Source: JACTMZ01 sp044359955 (GTDB lineage Bacteria; Verrucomicrobiota; Verrucomicrobiia; Chthoniobacterales; JACTMZ01). Taken from it: DNA of 64,000 nucleotides. Positions 50,539-60,291 of the stretch are shown here, piece after piece. The first letter of the stretch is position 1, and each line of letters begins with the position of its first letter. The stretch covers positions 1 through 64,000 of the forward strand of contig JBIKLF010000011.1 of NCBI GenBank assembly GCA_044359955.1, given 5' to 3'. The notes beneath the pieces were generated by a model. That model was given only the letters and a program-made list of their open reading frames with translations, searched no databases and was not told the DNA's origin. Made by a program: the position numbers and the translations under genes.

Positions 50539-51034
50539 TCGAGGTGCGCGGTCAAGCGCAAAGGCATCACATTCCGTTCAGCTCAGGTGGATCGTGATGT
50601 TTGCCTCCCCACTAACTCCATGAGAGTTACTCTCTCGAAAGGGAATAAAGACAGGCCACGGTTGGAAGAAGATGAAAGAGGATAAGCGGGGCGCGCTGAC
50701 ACGCGCCCCGCTCATGGCATCTCTCCGAGGACTGTGTTTGCGCCGTGTCAGCGGCGCAGACACCATCTTCAGTCATCCTCTTCCATCCGTGGCTTTCTGA
50801 CCTCTGGCCTGCCCAAGCTCGCAGTCGACGCCGGCCCCAGTTACTCCCCAACCACACCCGCCAATGCGCGGGTTCAGGGACTATGGGCCATCTGCGCTTC
50901 GCTCCGGTTCCATCGCGATTTTCCAAACGAACATCGCGCTCGGAGGGCGCGATCCACCTCTTGTGTCAGCGCCTTTGGCGCTGGGAAGTTCCGGCGGTCA
51001 CAGACCGCCGCGACAAGTGGAGGAATTACGCCGA
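50539..51034. repeat. Gap with dispersed repeats
   Basis: No gene is seen. The segment holds AGGTGGATCGTGATGTTTGC near 50583, the text GCCATCTGCGCTTCGCTCCG near 50886 with CGCGATCCACCT near 50950, and a REP half CCGGCGGTCACAGACCGCCG at 50991. A GCGCGCTGACACGCGC pair near 50690 is an additional small stem. Confidence 0.6.
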
Positions 51035-54000
51035 TCAAGCCTTGGCCGGCACGACCTCGGCTTCGTCGTAGGGGTTGCGCGACTGCTTTGCCGTGTTCTT
51101 GGCCATCAGCATGTAAAGACACGGGATGATGAACAGCGTGAAGATCGTCCCGATGGCCATACCTCCGACCAGGACGAGGCCGATCGAATTGCGCGCGGCA
51201 GCCCCTGCACCGCTGACGAGGACGAGCGGGAAGTGTCCGGCCACGGTGGCCATGGTGGTCATAAGAATCGGACGGAAACGCACCCGCGCTGCTTCGCGCA
51301 CCGCCTCGAGTTTGTTCACTCCGGCGCGCTGGCGCTGGTTGGCGAACTCGACGATGAGGATGCCGTGCTTGGCAATGAGGCCGACCAGAGTGACGAGTCC
51401 CACCTGCGAATAGATGTTCATCGTGGTCGTCCATCCGTCGGTCCAGAACGGGACGTTTGGCGCGGGCATTTTCAAAAAGGTGAAAACCAGGGCACCGAAG
51501 AGGGCCAGAGGGACCGAACCAAGGAGGATGATGAATGGATCGCGGAAGCTGTTGAACTGGGCGGAGAGGACCAGAAAAATAAGCACGAGGGCCAACGCAA
51601 AAGCGGGGAGAAATTTGTCGCCCTCCGTCCGCAACTGGCGCGATTCCCCGGTGTAATCGATGGCGTAGCCCGGCGGCATGATTTTCGTCGCTTCGTCCTC
51701 GAGGAAACGCAGGGCCTGGTCGAGCGGACGGATGGCCACGCCGCTCAACTTCACCGCGTTGAGTTGCTGGAAGCGGTTGAGCGAACGCGGTTGGGCCGAT
51801 TGCTTGATCGTGGCCACCGCGCCGAGCGGCATGAGTCGTCCGTCGGGGCCGGTCACGTAAATGCTCTCGAGCTGGTCGGGATTGAGCCGTCCCGCGCGTT
51901 GGATTTGCGGAATAACTTTGTAGCTCCGGCCGCCGATGTTGAAGCGGTTGACATAATTGCCGCCGACCATGGCGGAAATGTCCTCGCCGACTTGACGGAG
52001 ATTCAGGCCGAGCGAGGCCACCTTGTCGCGGTCGATGAGAAATTCGGCTTCCGGCTGGTCGATCTTGGTGTCGATGATCGGCGGGAAGGCGAACATGCCG
52101 CTGGCCGCCGCTTTTTGCTGCAGCGTGCGGGCGATCTCGAGGATCTGCTCGGGCTCGGCTGTCGAGGCGATGATGAATTCGACCGGGAAGTTGCCGCCGC
52201 CGGGCAAGGAGGGCGGAGTCACCGCGCGGACGCTGATGCCGGCAATCCGGTCCAGTTTGGCGGCGAGTCCGGGCAGGATCTCGTTCGGCGTGCGCTCGCG
52301 TTCGCTCCATGGTTTGAGGCGCATGCCGCTGAAGCCGGATGACGGCTGGGTCAGCTGGAAGGAAAAGTCGGTCTCGGGCTCGCTGAAGAAAATGTCGTTG
52401 GCCGCTTCGGCATAACGCGCGGTTTCTTCCACCGTGGCATTGGCCGGCGCATCCACGATGCCGAAGATAACCCCCTGGTCTTCGGAGGGGGCTAGTTCGG
52501 ACGGCGACATGCGGAACATCGGGATGCAGAGCAGGGCGATGACCGCCCACACGAAATAAGCCGCCGGTCGTGCGGCCAGGACGGCGTCGAGCGCGCGGCC
52601 ATAAATGTCGCGCAGACGGCTGAAGCCACGGTTGACCAGCCGGGCAAAGCCGTGGTCCTCCATGCCGGGCTTGAGCATCTTGGCGCACATGACCGGCGAA
52701 ACGGTCAGCGCGACAATGCCCGAGACAAGGACCGCACCGGCCAGGGTGAAGGCGAACTCGCGGAAGAGGGCGCCAGTCAGACCACCTTGGAAACCGATCG
52801 GCGCATAGACCACGGCCAAGGTGATGGTCATGGAAATGACCGGACCAACCAACTCGCGCGCACCCTTGATCGCGGCATCGAAGGGTTTCATGCCTTCGGA
52901 CAAATGCCGTTCGATATTTTCGACCATCACGATGGCGTCATCGACCACGATGCCGACGCACAGAACAATGGCCAGAAGGGTCAGCAAATTGACCGTGAAC
53001 CCGGCCATCTGCATGAGGAAAAATGCGCCGATGATGGATAAAGGAATGGCGGCAACCGGCACGACCACGGCCCGCAGCGAGCCCATGAAGAGGAAAATAA
53101 CCGCGACCACGATAAGCAGTGTCTCGGCCAGAGTCTTGAGCACTTCATCGATCGAGTCGCGGATATAGACTGTGGAATCGTAGCCGATGCCGCCCTCCAG
53201 GCCGGCCGGCAGATCGCGGTTGATTTCCTCCAATTCGGTCCGCACCCCGGTGAGCACATCCAAGGCATTGGCATTGGGCAGCACCCAGACTCCCATGAAG
53301 ACGGCTTTCTGTCCGGAGAAACGCACTTCGGAATCGTAGTCCTCCGCGCCGAGCACCACGTCGGCCACGTCTTTGAGCCGCACGATCGCTCCGTCACTCT
53401 CGCGGATGACCAGCTGCTCGAATTCTTCCGCCGAGTTGAGGTCGGTGTTGGCAGTCAGATTGACCGTGACCAGCGCGCCTTTGGTCTGGCCGACGGCCGA
53501 GAGATAGTTGTTGCCGGCCAGGGCTTGGCGGATTTGCGCGGGACTGACATTGAGCGCGGCCATCCGGTCGGGCTTGAGCCAGATGCGCATGGCAAAGACC
53601 CGCCCACCGAGGATTTCGGCGCGCTGTACCCCGGGAATGGCGGAGAAGCGCGGCTGGATGACGCGGGCAAGGTAGTCGGTGATTTCGTTGGGCTCGAGAA
53701 TGTCGGAGGTGAAACGGAGATAGGCCGCGGCGCGCTCCGAGTCGGCGTTGACGATATTGATCACCGGCACCTCGGCCTCGGGCGGCAGGTCGTTGCGCAC
53801 CTGGTCGACTTTCGAGCTGATCTCGGCCAGCGCTTTGGTCGAATCGTAATTGAGCTTGAGCCGCGCGGTGATAACCGAGCGACCGGGCGAACTTTGCGAT
53901 TCGACGTAGTCGATGCCGTCCGCCCCCGAGATGACACGCTCCAGCGGCGTGGTGATGAACCCGCGCACCAGATCGGCGCTCGCGCCAATGTACACCGTGG

Positions 54001-54187
54001 TCACAGTGACCGAGGCGTTGTCGCTGCGCGGGTATTGGCGCACGTTGAGGCTGAGCAAAGCCTGCAGCCCCAGCACAATGATGAGCAAAGCGACCACGGC
54101 GGCCACCACGGGCCGCTCGATGAACAGATCGGTGAACGAGCCCGATCCGCCGCCCCCGCCACGCCGTCCCAAATGCCGCAGGCTCAT
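51035..54187 (-). CDS. RND efflux transporter permease (AcrB/MexF-like)
   Basis: A 1050-residue inner-membrane pump of the HAE1 group. N terminus SFTDLFIERPVVAAVVALL precedes the first helix; the proton-relay helix 4 shows LCVGIVVDDAIVMVENIERH; duplicated periplasmic porter halves follow each set of membrane helices, with SGVRMRL-like SGMRLKPW and FGIVDAPANATVEETA in the second. Full length and intact. It exports drugs or other amphiphiles with the adaptor encoded next to it; no outer-membrane channel gene is in the window, so a TolC-like partner must be elsewhere. Confidence 0.95.
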   Translation of the reverse strand: MSLRHLGRRGGGGGSGSFTDLFIERPVVAAVVALLIIVLGLQALLSLNVRQYPRSDNASVTVTTVYIGASADLVRGFITTPLERVISGADGIDYVESQSSPGRSVITARLKLNYDSTKALAEISSKVDQVRNDLPPEAEVPVINIVNADSERAAAYLRFTSDILEPNEITDYLARVIQPRFSAIPGVQRAEILGGRVFAMRIWLKPDRMAALNVSPAQIRQALAGNNYLSAVGQTKGALVTVNLTANTDLNSAEEFEQLVIRESDGAIVRLKDVADVVLGAEDYDSEVRFSGQKAVFMGVWVLPNANALDVLTGVRTELEEINRDLPAGLEGGIGYDSTVYIRDSIDEVLKTLAETLLIVVAVIFLFMGSLRAVVVPVAAIPLSIIGAFFLMQMAGFTVNLLTLLAIVLCVGIVVDDAIVMVENIERHLSEGMKPFDAAIKGARELVGPVISMTITLAVVYAPIGFQGGLTGALFREFAFTLAGAVLVSGIVALTVSPVMCAKMLKPGMEDHGFARLVNRGFSRLRDIYGRALDAVLAARPAAYFVWAVIALLCIPMFRMSPSELAPSEDQGVIFGIVDAPANATVEETARYAEAANDIFFSEPETDFSFQLTQPSSGFSGMRLKPWSERERTPNEILPGLAAKLDRIAGISVRAVTPPSLPGGGNFPVEFIIASTAEPEQILEIARTLQQKAAASGMFAFPPIIDTKIDQPEAEFLIDRDKVASLGLNLRQVGEDISAMVGGNYVNRFNIGGRSYKVIPQIQRAGRLNPDQLESIYVTGPDGRLMPLGAVATIKQSAQPRSLNRFQQLNAVKLSGVAIRPLDQALRFLEDEATKIMPPGYAIDYTGESRQLRTEGDKFLPAFALALVLIFLVLSAQFNSFRDPFIILLGSVPLALFGALVFTFLKMPAPNVPFWTDGWTTTMNIYSQVGLVTLVGLIAKHGILIVEFANQRQRAGVNKLEAVREAARVRFRPILMTTMATVAGHFPLVLVSGAGAAARNSIGLVLVGGMAIGTIFTLFIIPCLYMLMAKNTAKQSRNPYDEAEVVPAKA

Positions 54188-55317
54188 GAATCCTCCGGAC
54201 GCGGCTGCCTCTCAGGATGCGGCGCCATGTCATTGTTCACCTCAACGACGGAACCATTGCGCAATTTGAAAGCACCGGCCGAGACCACCGTCTCTCCGGG
54301 TTGCAACCCCTCGGTCACGGCAATGAAATCCCCTTCGGCGCGACCCGTGCGGATGAAACGCTGGGTGGCGACGGTCTTCGTCACGCCGTCTTCGCCGGTT
54401 TTTTCTTCGATCACGAAGACCGAATCCCCATAGGTCGCAGCCACCACGGCGGTGAGCGGGATGGATGTCACCTCGGCCGCTTCGCCCAGGGAAAGCAGAA
54501 TGCGTCCGAACATGCCGGGCCGGAGGAGGCCGCCCGGATTGCTCAGCGTGCCCTGCAGGCGGATGTTGCGCGTCACCGGGTCGATTTCGGTATTCACCGC
54601 GGTGAGTTTGCCCTCGAAAACTTTGTCGGGATAGACATCGGTGATCACACGCAGCGGGCGTCCCGGAGTGAGTTGGGAGAGCAATTGTTGCGGGAGGAGA
54701 AAGTCGACGAAGATCGGGTCGAGGGACTGCAGGGAAACGATTTTGTCCCCTTGGTCGACGAACTGCCCGAGGTTGGCTTCGCGGATACCGAGACGTCCCG
54801 TGAAAGGCGCGCGCAGTTGCTTCTCCCGGATGGTCGAGCGCAGCTGTTCGACCAATGCGCTCATCTTGCGCAAATTCGACTCGGCCGTATCCATCTCCGA
54901 TTGCGGCACGGTGCTGTTGATCCGCAGTTGCTTCGTGCGGTCGTAAACCGTGCGGGCTAGATCGGCTTCCGCTTCGGCCGAACGCAGGTTCGCCTGCTCG
55001 GTTTGCGTGTCGAGCTCCAGCAGCAAGTCGCCTTCCTTCACTTCCTGCCCGTTTTCGAAAAAGATTTTCGTCACCATCCCGGACTCTTCCGTGCTCAAGT
55101 CGGCTCCCTGCACGGCACGCAGCGAACCCACCGACTCGACCGAGCTTTCCCGGCGTTCCTTGGTCACGGGCGCGGTGCTGACCGTCTCGACCGGCGGACC
55201 CCCACCCTCCTCGCCGGAAGAAATCAACCTCCCGATCTGAAGCGCCTTCACTCCGACCACGACACCGACCATCACGAGGAGAAAGGCGAGGGCGAAGAGA
55301 AAGGATTTGAAGTTCAT
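54184..55317 (-). CDS. RND efflux periplasmic adaptor subunit
   Basis: A 377-residue membrane-fusion protein starting MNFKSFLFALAFLLVMVGVV, a membrane anchor; a GTG at 55359 would add 14 residues. The lipoyl halves GMVTKIFFENGQEVKEGDLL and RAPFTGRLGIREANLGQFVD flank a coiled coil of about residues 95-160, then a beta-barrel (LLSQLTPGRPLRVITDVYPD) and membrane-proximal domain. It connects the pump to an outer-membrane channel. The stop overlaps the pump start by 4 bases (ATGA). Confidence 0.93.
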   Translation of the reverse strand: MNFKSFLFALAFLLVMVGVVVGVKALQIGRLISSGEEGGGPPVETVSTAPVTKERRESSVESVGSLRAVQGADLSTEESGMVTKIFFENGQEVKEGDLLLELDTQTEQANLRSAEAEADLARTVYDRTKQLRINSTVPQSEMDTAESNLRKMSALVEQLRSTIREKQLRAPFTGRLGIREANLGQFVDQGDKIVSLQSLDPIFVDFLLPQQLLSQLTPGRPLRVITDVYPDKVFEGKLTAVNTEIDPVTRNIRLQGTLSNPGGLLRPGMFGRILLSLGEAAEVTSIPLTAVVAATYGDSVFVIEEKTGEDGVTKTVATQRFIRTGRAEGDFIAVTEGLQPGETVVSAGAFKLRNGSVVEVNNDMAPHPERQPRPEDS

Positions 55318-55460
55318 GCGGAAGCGGATCCGGGATAAAACGCTCTTATCAGATGACACGGATGCCCCGCCGTGTCACGTCATCCCACCCGCCAGCCGTC
55401 GATGATGGGGTGGCTTTGGTCTCTGTGCAGCACGTTCCCGGCAATCCGCTCGAGCCCGGG

Positions 55461-56150
55461 TCAGGAGGACGCCGCGCCCTGGCCGGACCCGAGATCCGGA
55501 CGGCGTTCCCGCGTGCGCTCCCGCGCCTGCTCGCGGCGCCACGCTTCGATCGCCGCATGATTTCCGGAGAGTAAAATGTCCGGCACCTTCCAACCGCGGA
55601 ATTCCGCCGGTCGCGTGTAGTGCGGGTATTCGAGGAGTCCGTGGGAAAACGATTCGTCGGCCGCCGACTGCTCGTCGCCCAGCACGCCCGGCAGTAGCCG
55701 CACCACGGCGTCCGTGACGACCATCGCGGCCAACGTGCCATTGGTCAGAATGTAATCCCCGAGCGAAATTTCCTCGTCTACCAAATGCTCGGCCACCCGC
55801 TGGTCGATCCCCTCGTAGTGCCCGGAAATCATGATGAGATGCTTTTCGCCGGCCAAACGCTTGGCCGTGGCCTGATCGAAGCGCCGGCCCTGCGCGGCAA
55901 GGAGAATGACCCGCGAGGCCGGTTGGCGGAGTTCCTCCACCGCGAGGGCGATCGGCTCGACCTTGAGAACCATTCCGGCGCCGCCGCCGTAGGGCGGTTC
56001 GTCGGTCACCCGGTGCTTGCCTGGCGCCCAGTCGCGGAGATTGCGCAGGCGGATGTCGGCCGCGCCCTTTTCCCGGGCGATGCGCAGCATGCTTTCGCCG
56101 AGCAAACCCTCGCCCATGGCCGGGAAAAGTGTAAGAATATCAATCTGCAC
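55461..56150 (-). CDS. trmD: tRNA (guanine-37 N1)-methyltransferase
   Basis: A 229-residue SPOUT enzyme from the GTG at 56150 (MQIDILTLFPAMGEGLLG); a TTG at 56183 is possible. The AdoMet knot is MISGHYEGIDQRVAEHLVDE and ISLGDYILTNGTLAAMVV; GGGAGMVLKVEPIA and YTRPAEFRGWKVPDILLSG are family segments. It methylates G37 in tRNAs reading CNN codons, including tRNA-Pro(GGG), preventing frameshifts. It is not next to rpsP, rimM or rplS here. Confidence 0.95.
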   Translation of the reverse strand: MQIDILTLFPAMGEGLLGESMLRIAREKGAADIRLRNLRDWAPGKHRVTDEPPYGGGAGMVLKVEPIALAVEELRQPASRVILLAAQGRRFDQATAKRLAGEKHLIMISGHYEGIDQRVAEHLVDEEISLGDYILTNGTLAAMVVTDAVVRLLPGVLGDEQSAADESFSHGLLEYPHYTRPAEFRGWKVPDILLSGNHAAIEAWRREQARERTRERRPDLGSGQGAASS

Positions 56151-56230
56151 GGATTTCTTGCTATCATGCCGCCGGTCAGGCAACCAGATAACGAATGAAC
56201 CAACCCTTTCGCCCCTCGGTCCACTTTCCC

Positions 56231-56866
56231 ATGCGCAAACCTCTCCTGCTGCTCGTCACCGCCCTCGCGCTCACTGCGCCGGCGCGATCCGCCATGACCA
56301 ACGAATTGTCCGCGGCCGACCGCAGCAAACTCGAGGCCGGAGAAAGCGTCCTCATCACGGTGGAAAAACCGGGGGCCACCTGGCCCGAGGTCCGCATTTA
56401 CCGCAAGGTGAAGGCCACGCCGGAGGAAGTGACCGCCCTCTTCCTCGACTACGAAAACGCCGACAGCTTCATCGACAACCTGAAGTCCGCCGTAGTGGAA
56501 AATGAACCGGACGCCAACACCAAGGACGTGCGTTACACCGTAAAGCTGCCGGTCCTCTTCACCATCAGCTACCTGGTGCGCAACCGCTACGAAAAGGCCC
56601 CCGGAGGCTACACCGTGCACTGGAATCTCCTCGAATCCCTCTTCGCCAAATCCGCCGTCGGCAAATTGCGGGTCGAACCCCACGGTGACACCGCTGTGAT
56701 CTGCTACGCCAACCACGTGGAACCAGCCACCTCCCTCGTGGCCGGTCTGCGCGGGCAAGCCATCAAGGAAGCCTCCAACACGGTCGATGCCATCGTCCAA
56801 GAAGCCGAGCGGCGCCACGCCAAGTCGGGTAAGGTGCCAACTCCCGCGGGCCAGCCCGCCAACTGA
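56231..56866 (+). CDS. Secreted START/SRPBCC-like protein
   Basis: About 211 residues from the ATG at 56231, which yields a signal peptide (PLLLLVTALALTAPARS); an ATG at 56195 adds 12 residues. The remaining 170 residues look like a START/polyketide-cyclase-like beta-grip fold: VRIYRKVKATPEEVTALFLD near residue 55, NLKSAVVENEPDANTKDVRY, and a C-terminal helix VDAIVQEAERRHAK. Ligand and role unknown. It is read divergently from trmD. Confidence 0.72.
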   Translation: MRKPLLLLVTALALTAPARSAMTNELSAADRSKLEAGESVLITVEKPGATWPEVRIYRKVKATPEEVTALFLDYENADSFIDNLKSAVVENEPDANTKDVRYTVKLPVLFTISYLVRNRYEKAPGGYTVHWNLLESLFAKSAVGKLRVEPHGDTAVICYANHVEPATSLVAGLRGQAIKEASNTVDAIVQEAERRHAKSGKVPTPAGQPAN

Positions 56867-57141
56867 AGATTCCCGCGGAAAACTCGCGGAGGCAAACCAA
56901 CGCCGTGCCCGCACCCGAGAACGGCTTGAATTTCGCGGTCGGGAAGTGGCCAGAGCCGGCAGAAACATCTTGTCGGGGACTCACCGGCAGGACGGGACCG
57001 GGGCCGACCGCAGTCAAAGCCAGTTTTTCTAAACCGGAACCATGCAAAACATTCTGCCATTTCCGGCGCTGCCACCGAGGCGCGCCTGGGCGAGAGTTGA
57101 TTCATCCCAACGTCCTTTGGCTTTTCGACTACGAGTGGTAG

Positions 57142-57740
57142 GGCTGGGCCTCCGGACCGGCCGTGTCAAATCCCAGAGAATGTTCGCGGTCGGCCCAACC
57201 GGAACGCAGTGAAGATGGCCCCTAGGCAAAGGTCCAACCCTACCCGGGGGGCCGAAGGACAAAGTCCCAAGGCGATGGGCCCTCGGCCTGCTCGGCTCCG
57301 CCTCGCAAGCCAGCGCCCCCTCCCACTTCATCCTTCATACTTTCTACTTTTCCTCTCCGCTTTCCGCTTTGATCTCGCCCTCCGGCGATCCCGCTACGCG
57401 GCTGTCGCTTCGCGCCAGTCTATTTGGTCGCCGCGGCGACCTATCTTCGGCTTCGCCTCCGGTTCGCTCCGCTCGGTTCCGCTCTCCGGTCTCCCTCCCC
57501 CTTTCTCCTTCATCCTTCATACTTTCTACTTTTCCTCCCCGCTCGCCGCTTTCAGCTCTCCGCTCTCCGCTCTCCGGTCTCCGTTTCCCCCTTTATCCTC
57601 CTAGTCACGCCGTAAACGTTCGCCACGGCAAACGCGAAGGCGGATCATCCTTCATCCTTCACACTTCATACTTCGAATCCCCCTCCCCGCTCCCCGCGCC
57701 TCCTCTCACTTGACTTGTCCACATTTATGGCCATATTTAA
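57142..57740. repeat. Dispersed repeat followed by low-complexity spacer
   Basis: No gene is seen. 57142-57300 contains the dispersed text CCAACCGGAACGCAGTGAAG, GATGGCCCCTAGG and CCGAAGGACAAAGTCCCAAG, shared in part with 33415-33550. The rest is pyrimidine-rich (CTTCATCCTTCATACTTTCT and CTCTCCGGTCTCC runs), with the palindrome GGTCGCCGCGGCGACC at 57426-57441 and the block TCACGCCGTAAACGTTCGCC at about 57605. Confidence 0.7.
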
Positions 57741-57744
57741 GCCC

Positions 57745-58017
57745 ATGACTCACACCGTTAACATTGCTGTTTTAAAAAACAGCTTGAGTGAGTTTATCGG
57801 CAAAGTGCAATCCGGGGATTCGGTCCTGATTTGTTCACGCAACAAACCCGTCGCGAAAATCATGCCGCTGCCCACCCGCACAAACTGCTCGACCAAAGCC
57901 TTCGATCCGGCCGTCAAAATCCTCGCCGACCTCGAAGGACCAGCCATCCCGGCTGAGGACTGGGGAGTGTTAGCCGCCGCCGGCAACCCTCAACCTAAAA
58001 ACGGAGATGAGAGTTGA
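57745..58017 (+). CDS. Phd/YefM-type antitoxin
   Basis: A 90-residue protein beginning MTHTVNIAVLKNSLSEFIG; an ATG at 57727 would add six residues. VLKNSLSEFIGKVQSGDSVL followed by CSRNKPVAKIMPLPT is the Phd/YefM DNA-binding half, and the C-terminal half (FDPAVKILADLEGP) would bind the toxin. The PIN-toxin gene follows 145 bases later, an unusually long gap that contains CCCTCAACTTCC-type simple sequence. Confidence 0.85.
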   Translation: MTHTVNIAVLKNSLSEFIGKVQSGDSVLICSRNKPVAKIMPLPTRTNCSTKAFDPAVKILADLEGPAIPAEDWGVLAAAGNPQPKNGDES

Positions 58018-58162
58018 CCGATGAGGGTTGAGAGATTGGGCAGCAAGGCGATACGCCGCAGCCCAGCATCACCCTTGGGGTGACGGAGCGGAAATGAGCA
58101 AGCCTTTGATTTTCAGTCCCTCATCCCTCAACCATAGACCCTCAACTTCCTTTCTAGGCTCA

Positions 58163-58552
58163 ATGATCCTGCTCGATACCTGCGCGTTGCTCTATCTTGC
58201 AGCGGCACCTGAGCGACTCAGCACCAAGGCACTGGAGATGGTCGCTTCCCGCGACCAAATCATCCACTGCTGCCCCATTGTCACCGCGGAACTTGCCTGC
58301 TTGCAGGAACGGAAAAGGATCCACCTTCCACAGCATTGGAAAACGTGGTTTCGCACCCAAGCCGATCGGAACGGGTGGAACATTATCCCTATTTCACTCG
58401 AAATTATCGAGGAGGCCTACGCCTTGCCCGAACCCATCCACCGTGATCCCGCGGACCGCATCATCATCGCCACCGCACGGATGGAAAATCTGACCATCAT
58501 CACGACCGATCGCCTCATTCTCGACTACCCCCACGTCAAATCCCTGAGCTGA
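58163..58552 (+). CDS. PIN-domain toxin
   Basis: A 129-residue PIN protein starting MILLDTCALLYLAAAPERLS. Acidic sites: Asp5, Glu in VTAELACLQE near 41, Asp in PIHRDPADRIIIATAR near 96 and Asp in IITTDRLILDY near 117. It matches the PIN proteins encoded after Phd-type antitoxins. Upstream in-frame codons (to 58028) are simple-repeat text and are rejected as coding. Confidence 0.9.
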   Translation: MILLDTCALLYLAAAPERLSTKALEMVASRDQIIHCCPIVTAELACLQERKRIHLPQHWKTWFRTQADRNGWNIIPISLEIIEEAYALPEPIHRDPADRIIIATARMENLTIITTDRLILDYPHVKSLS

Positions 58553-58752
58553 TCTCTCTCCTTCAGCCCGTGAAGGGCGAAGCATACTTCACCGCCCCCC
58601 CCCGTAAGCGCCAAGGCGGATCCCCCCACTCAAGTTCGGCTAAGGCCCGTCTCCGGTTCGCTCCGCTCGGTTCCGCTCTCCGCTCTCCGCTTTCCGGTCT
58701 CCTTCATACTTCATACTTCATCCTTCATCCTTTCCTACCTCCCCCTCCCCCC

Positions 58753-58864
58753 CTCGTTTCGTTGACTCGCTCGCTCCTGCTCGTCTCGCCTGCGGTGGCC
58801 TGCGGCCATCTGCCCCGAGCGCCCTTCGTTAACTTCGTTACCTTTTGTTAAAAAAACCTCTGGC
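58753..58864. repeat. Direct repeat A, copy 1
   Basis: GTTGACTCGCTCGCTCCTGC, then TCGTCTCGCCTGCGGTGGCC and TGCGGCCATCTGCCCCGAGC, ending TTACCTTTTGTTAAAAAAAC CTCTGG. About 110 bases are nearly identical at 61626-61740. The 200 bases before it are pyrimidine-rich spacer with CTCCGCTCTCCGCTTTCCGG text and no gene. Confidence 0.8.
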
Positions 58865-59132
58865 AACCTCTCGCTTCAAAATAAATTGAATATCCGAAAA
58901 ACCATGCCATCTTGCCCCCATGCCCACCGCCTCCTCGTCTCCCTCAGTCACTCAGGTTTGCCATGGGCTGTCTCCGTCCGCCGCGGCGGACTCCGGCTCA
59001 AGTTTCCAGCCTCAGCCTTCGACTGATCCCACTCAGGCCTCAGGTCTCCCGCCTCAGCCCTATTCTCGACCCTCCACTCAGGTTTCAAGTTTCCAGCCTC
59101 AGCCTTCTAATCTTCCACCCTCCCCCCCCCCC

Positions 59133-59699
59133 ATGCCCACCGCCTCCTCGTCTCCCTCAGTCACTCAGGTTTCAGGTCTCATCCCTCAGCCTTCTAATCT
59201 CCCTCCCGCCGAGCAATTCAGCGACGGCCTGGCTGAAATCTTCTCCGACCTCGCCGACCTCTTCGGCAACCCCCGCTCCGTCGGCGCCATCTACGGACTC
59301 CTCTTCGCCTCCGCAGAGCCCCTCACCATGGACCTCATCGCCACCCGCCTCGGCCTCAGCATGGGCTCCGTCAGCCAAGGCCTGCGCACCCTCGAAGACT
59401 TCGGTGCCATCGAACGCCACGGACAAAACGGCGAACGCACCGCCCGCACCTACCGCGCCAAGCACATGCTCAAGCCCCTCATCGCCGGCTTCGTCGGCCA
59501 ACGCGTCGTGCCCCGCCTGGACGCCACCAACCAACGTCTCATGGACCTCGAAGCTCTCCTCAACACCCCTTCACTCCAGTCTCCCACTCAAGTTTCATCC
59601 TTAGCCTTCCGGCGCTCCCGCCTCGAACGCGTCGTCCAATGGCACGACAAAGCCCGCACCTTCCTCCCCCTCGCCCGCAAAATCCTCGGAGCAGGCTAA
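59133..59699 (+). CDS. GbsR/MarR-like regulator with repeat-derived segments
   Basis: About 188 residues from the ATG at 59133; a start at 58920 would add 71 residues made of repeated SSFQPQPS-type text. Residues about 28-140 form a winged helix-turn-helix of the GbsR kind: LFGNPRSVGAIYGLLFASAE, LTMDLIATRLGLSMGSVSQG, LRTLEDFGAIERHGQNG. Near the end, SLQSPTQVSSLAF is encoded by the CTCAAGTTTC simple repeat that also fills the surrounding spacers, so the repeat has been inserted in frame. The C-terminal helix VVQWHDKARTFLPLARKILG resumes the family pattern. Confidence 0.7.
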   Translation: MPTASSSPSVTQVSGLIPQPSNLPPAEQFSDGLAEIFSDLADLFGNPRSVGAIYGLLFASAEPLTMDLIATRLGLSMGSVSQGLRTLEDFGAIERHGQNGERTARTYRAKHMLKPLIAGFVGQRVVPRLDATNQRLMDLEALLNTPSLQSPTQVSSLAFRRSRLERVVQWHDKARTFLPLARKILGAG

Positions 59700-60290
59700 A
59701 GACCCCTTTTTGCGCCCCCGCGCAGCACATTTCGATTCTGCTAGGTCGCACGCCATCTGACGCCACGACCAAGGGCGGCAGCTTGTTTGAATTCTCTCTC
59801 CCGTGCCTCCGTGAGAGCCACTCCCTCCGACATTCCTCATTCAAAATCCAACATTAACCATCGCGCCCTCCTCGCCTCCGTGAGAGCCCTTCTGTTTGAT
59901 CGAGAGTTTCCTCCGTACTTTAGTCGCCGCGGCGACCCGCTGGCTCATCATCCAAAATCCAAAATTAAACATTAAACATCGCGGCCTCCGGCCGCCCCCC
60001 TTGTCACGCCAGCTCGCCACGCCGCAAGCAAATGAAGGCGGGAGTCGCGAAGCGCGACGGCGGATCCGCTTTCCGGTCTCCTTCCTCCTTCATCCTTCAT
60101 CCTTCCTCCTTCATCCTTTCTCCCTCTCTCCCCCTTCCTTTTTTCCACTCAAGTCTCCAACTCAAGTTTCCGCCCTAATCTTCTTCCCCCTCACTCAGGC
60201 TTCAAGTTTCAAGTTTCAGCCCTCCGCCTCAGCCTCCGGCCACCCCCCCTCCGAGCCGTAAACAAATTAACTTGCCCGCCAACTCGTCCC
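59700..60290. repeat. Low-complexity spacer
   Basis: No gene is seen. The spacer contains TCAAAATCCAACATTAACCA and AAATTAAACATTAAACATCG text, the palindrome GTCGCCGCGGCGAC at 59923-59936, the block TCACGCCAGCTCGCCACGCC near 60005, GCGGCCTCCGGCCGCC stems, and then CTTCATCCTTCATCCTTCC and CTCAAGTTTCCGCC runs. Confidence 0.7.
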
Positions 60291-60291
60291 G

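Noticed and set aside
56905..57141. A 78-codon frame ending HPNVLWLFDYEW
   Set aside because: It runs into dispersed repeat sequence, has no family pattern, and other frames over the same stretch look equally non-coding.
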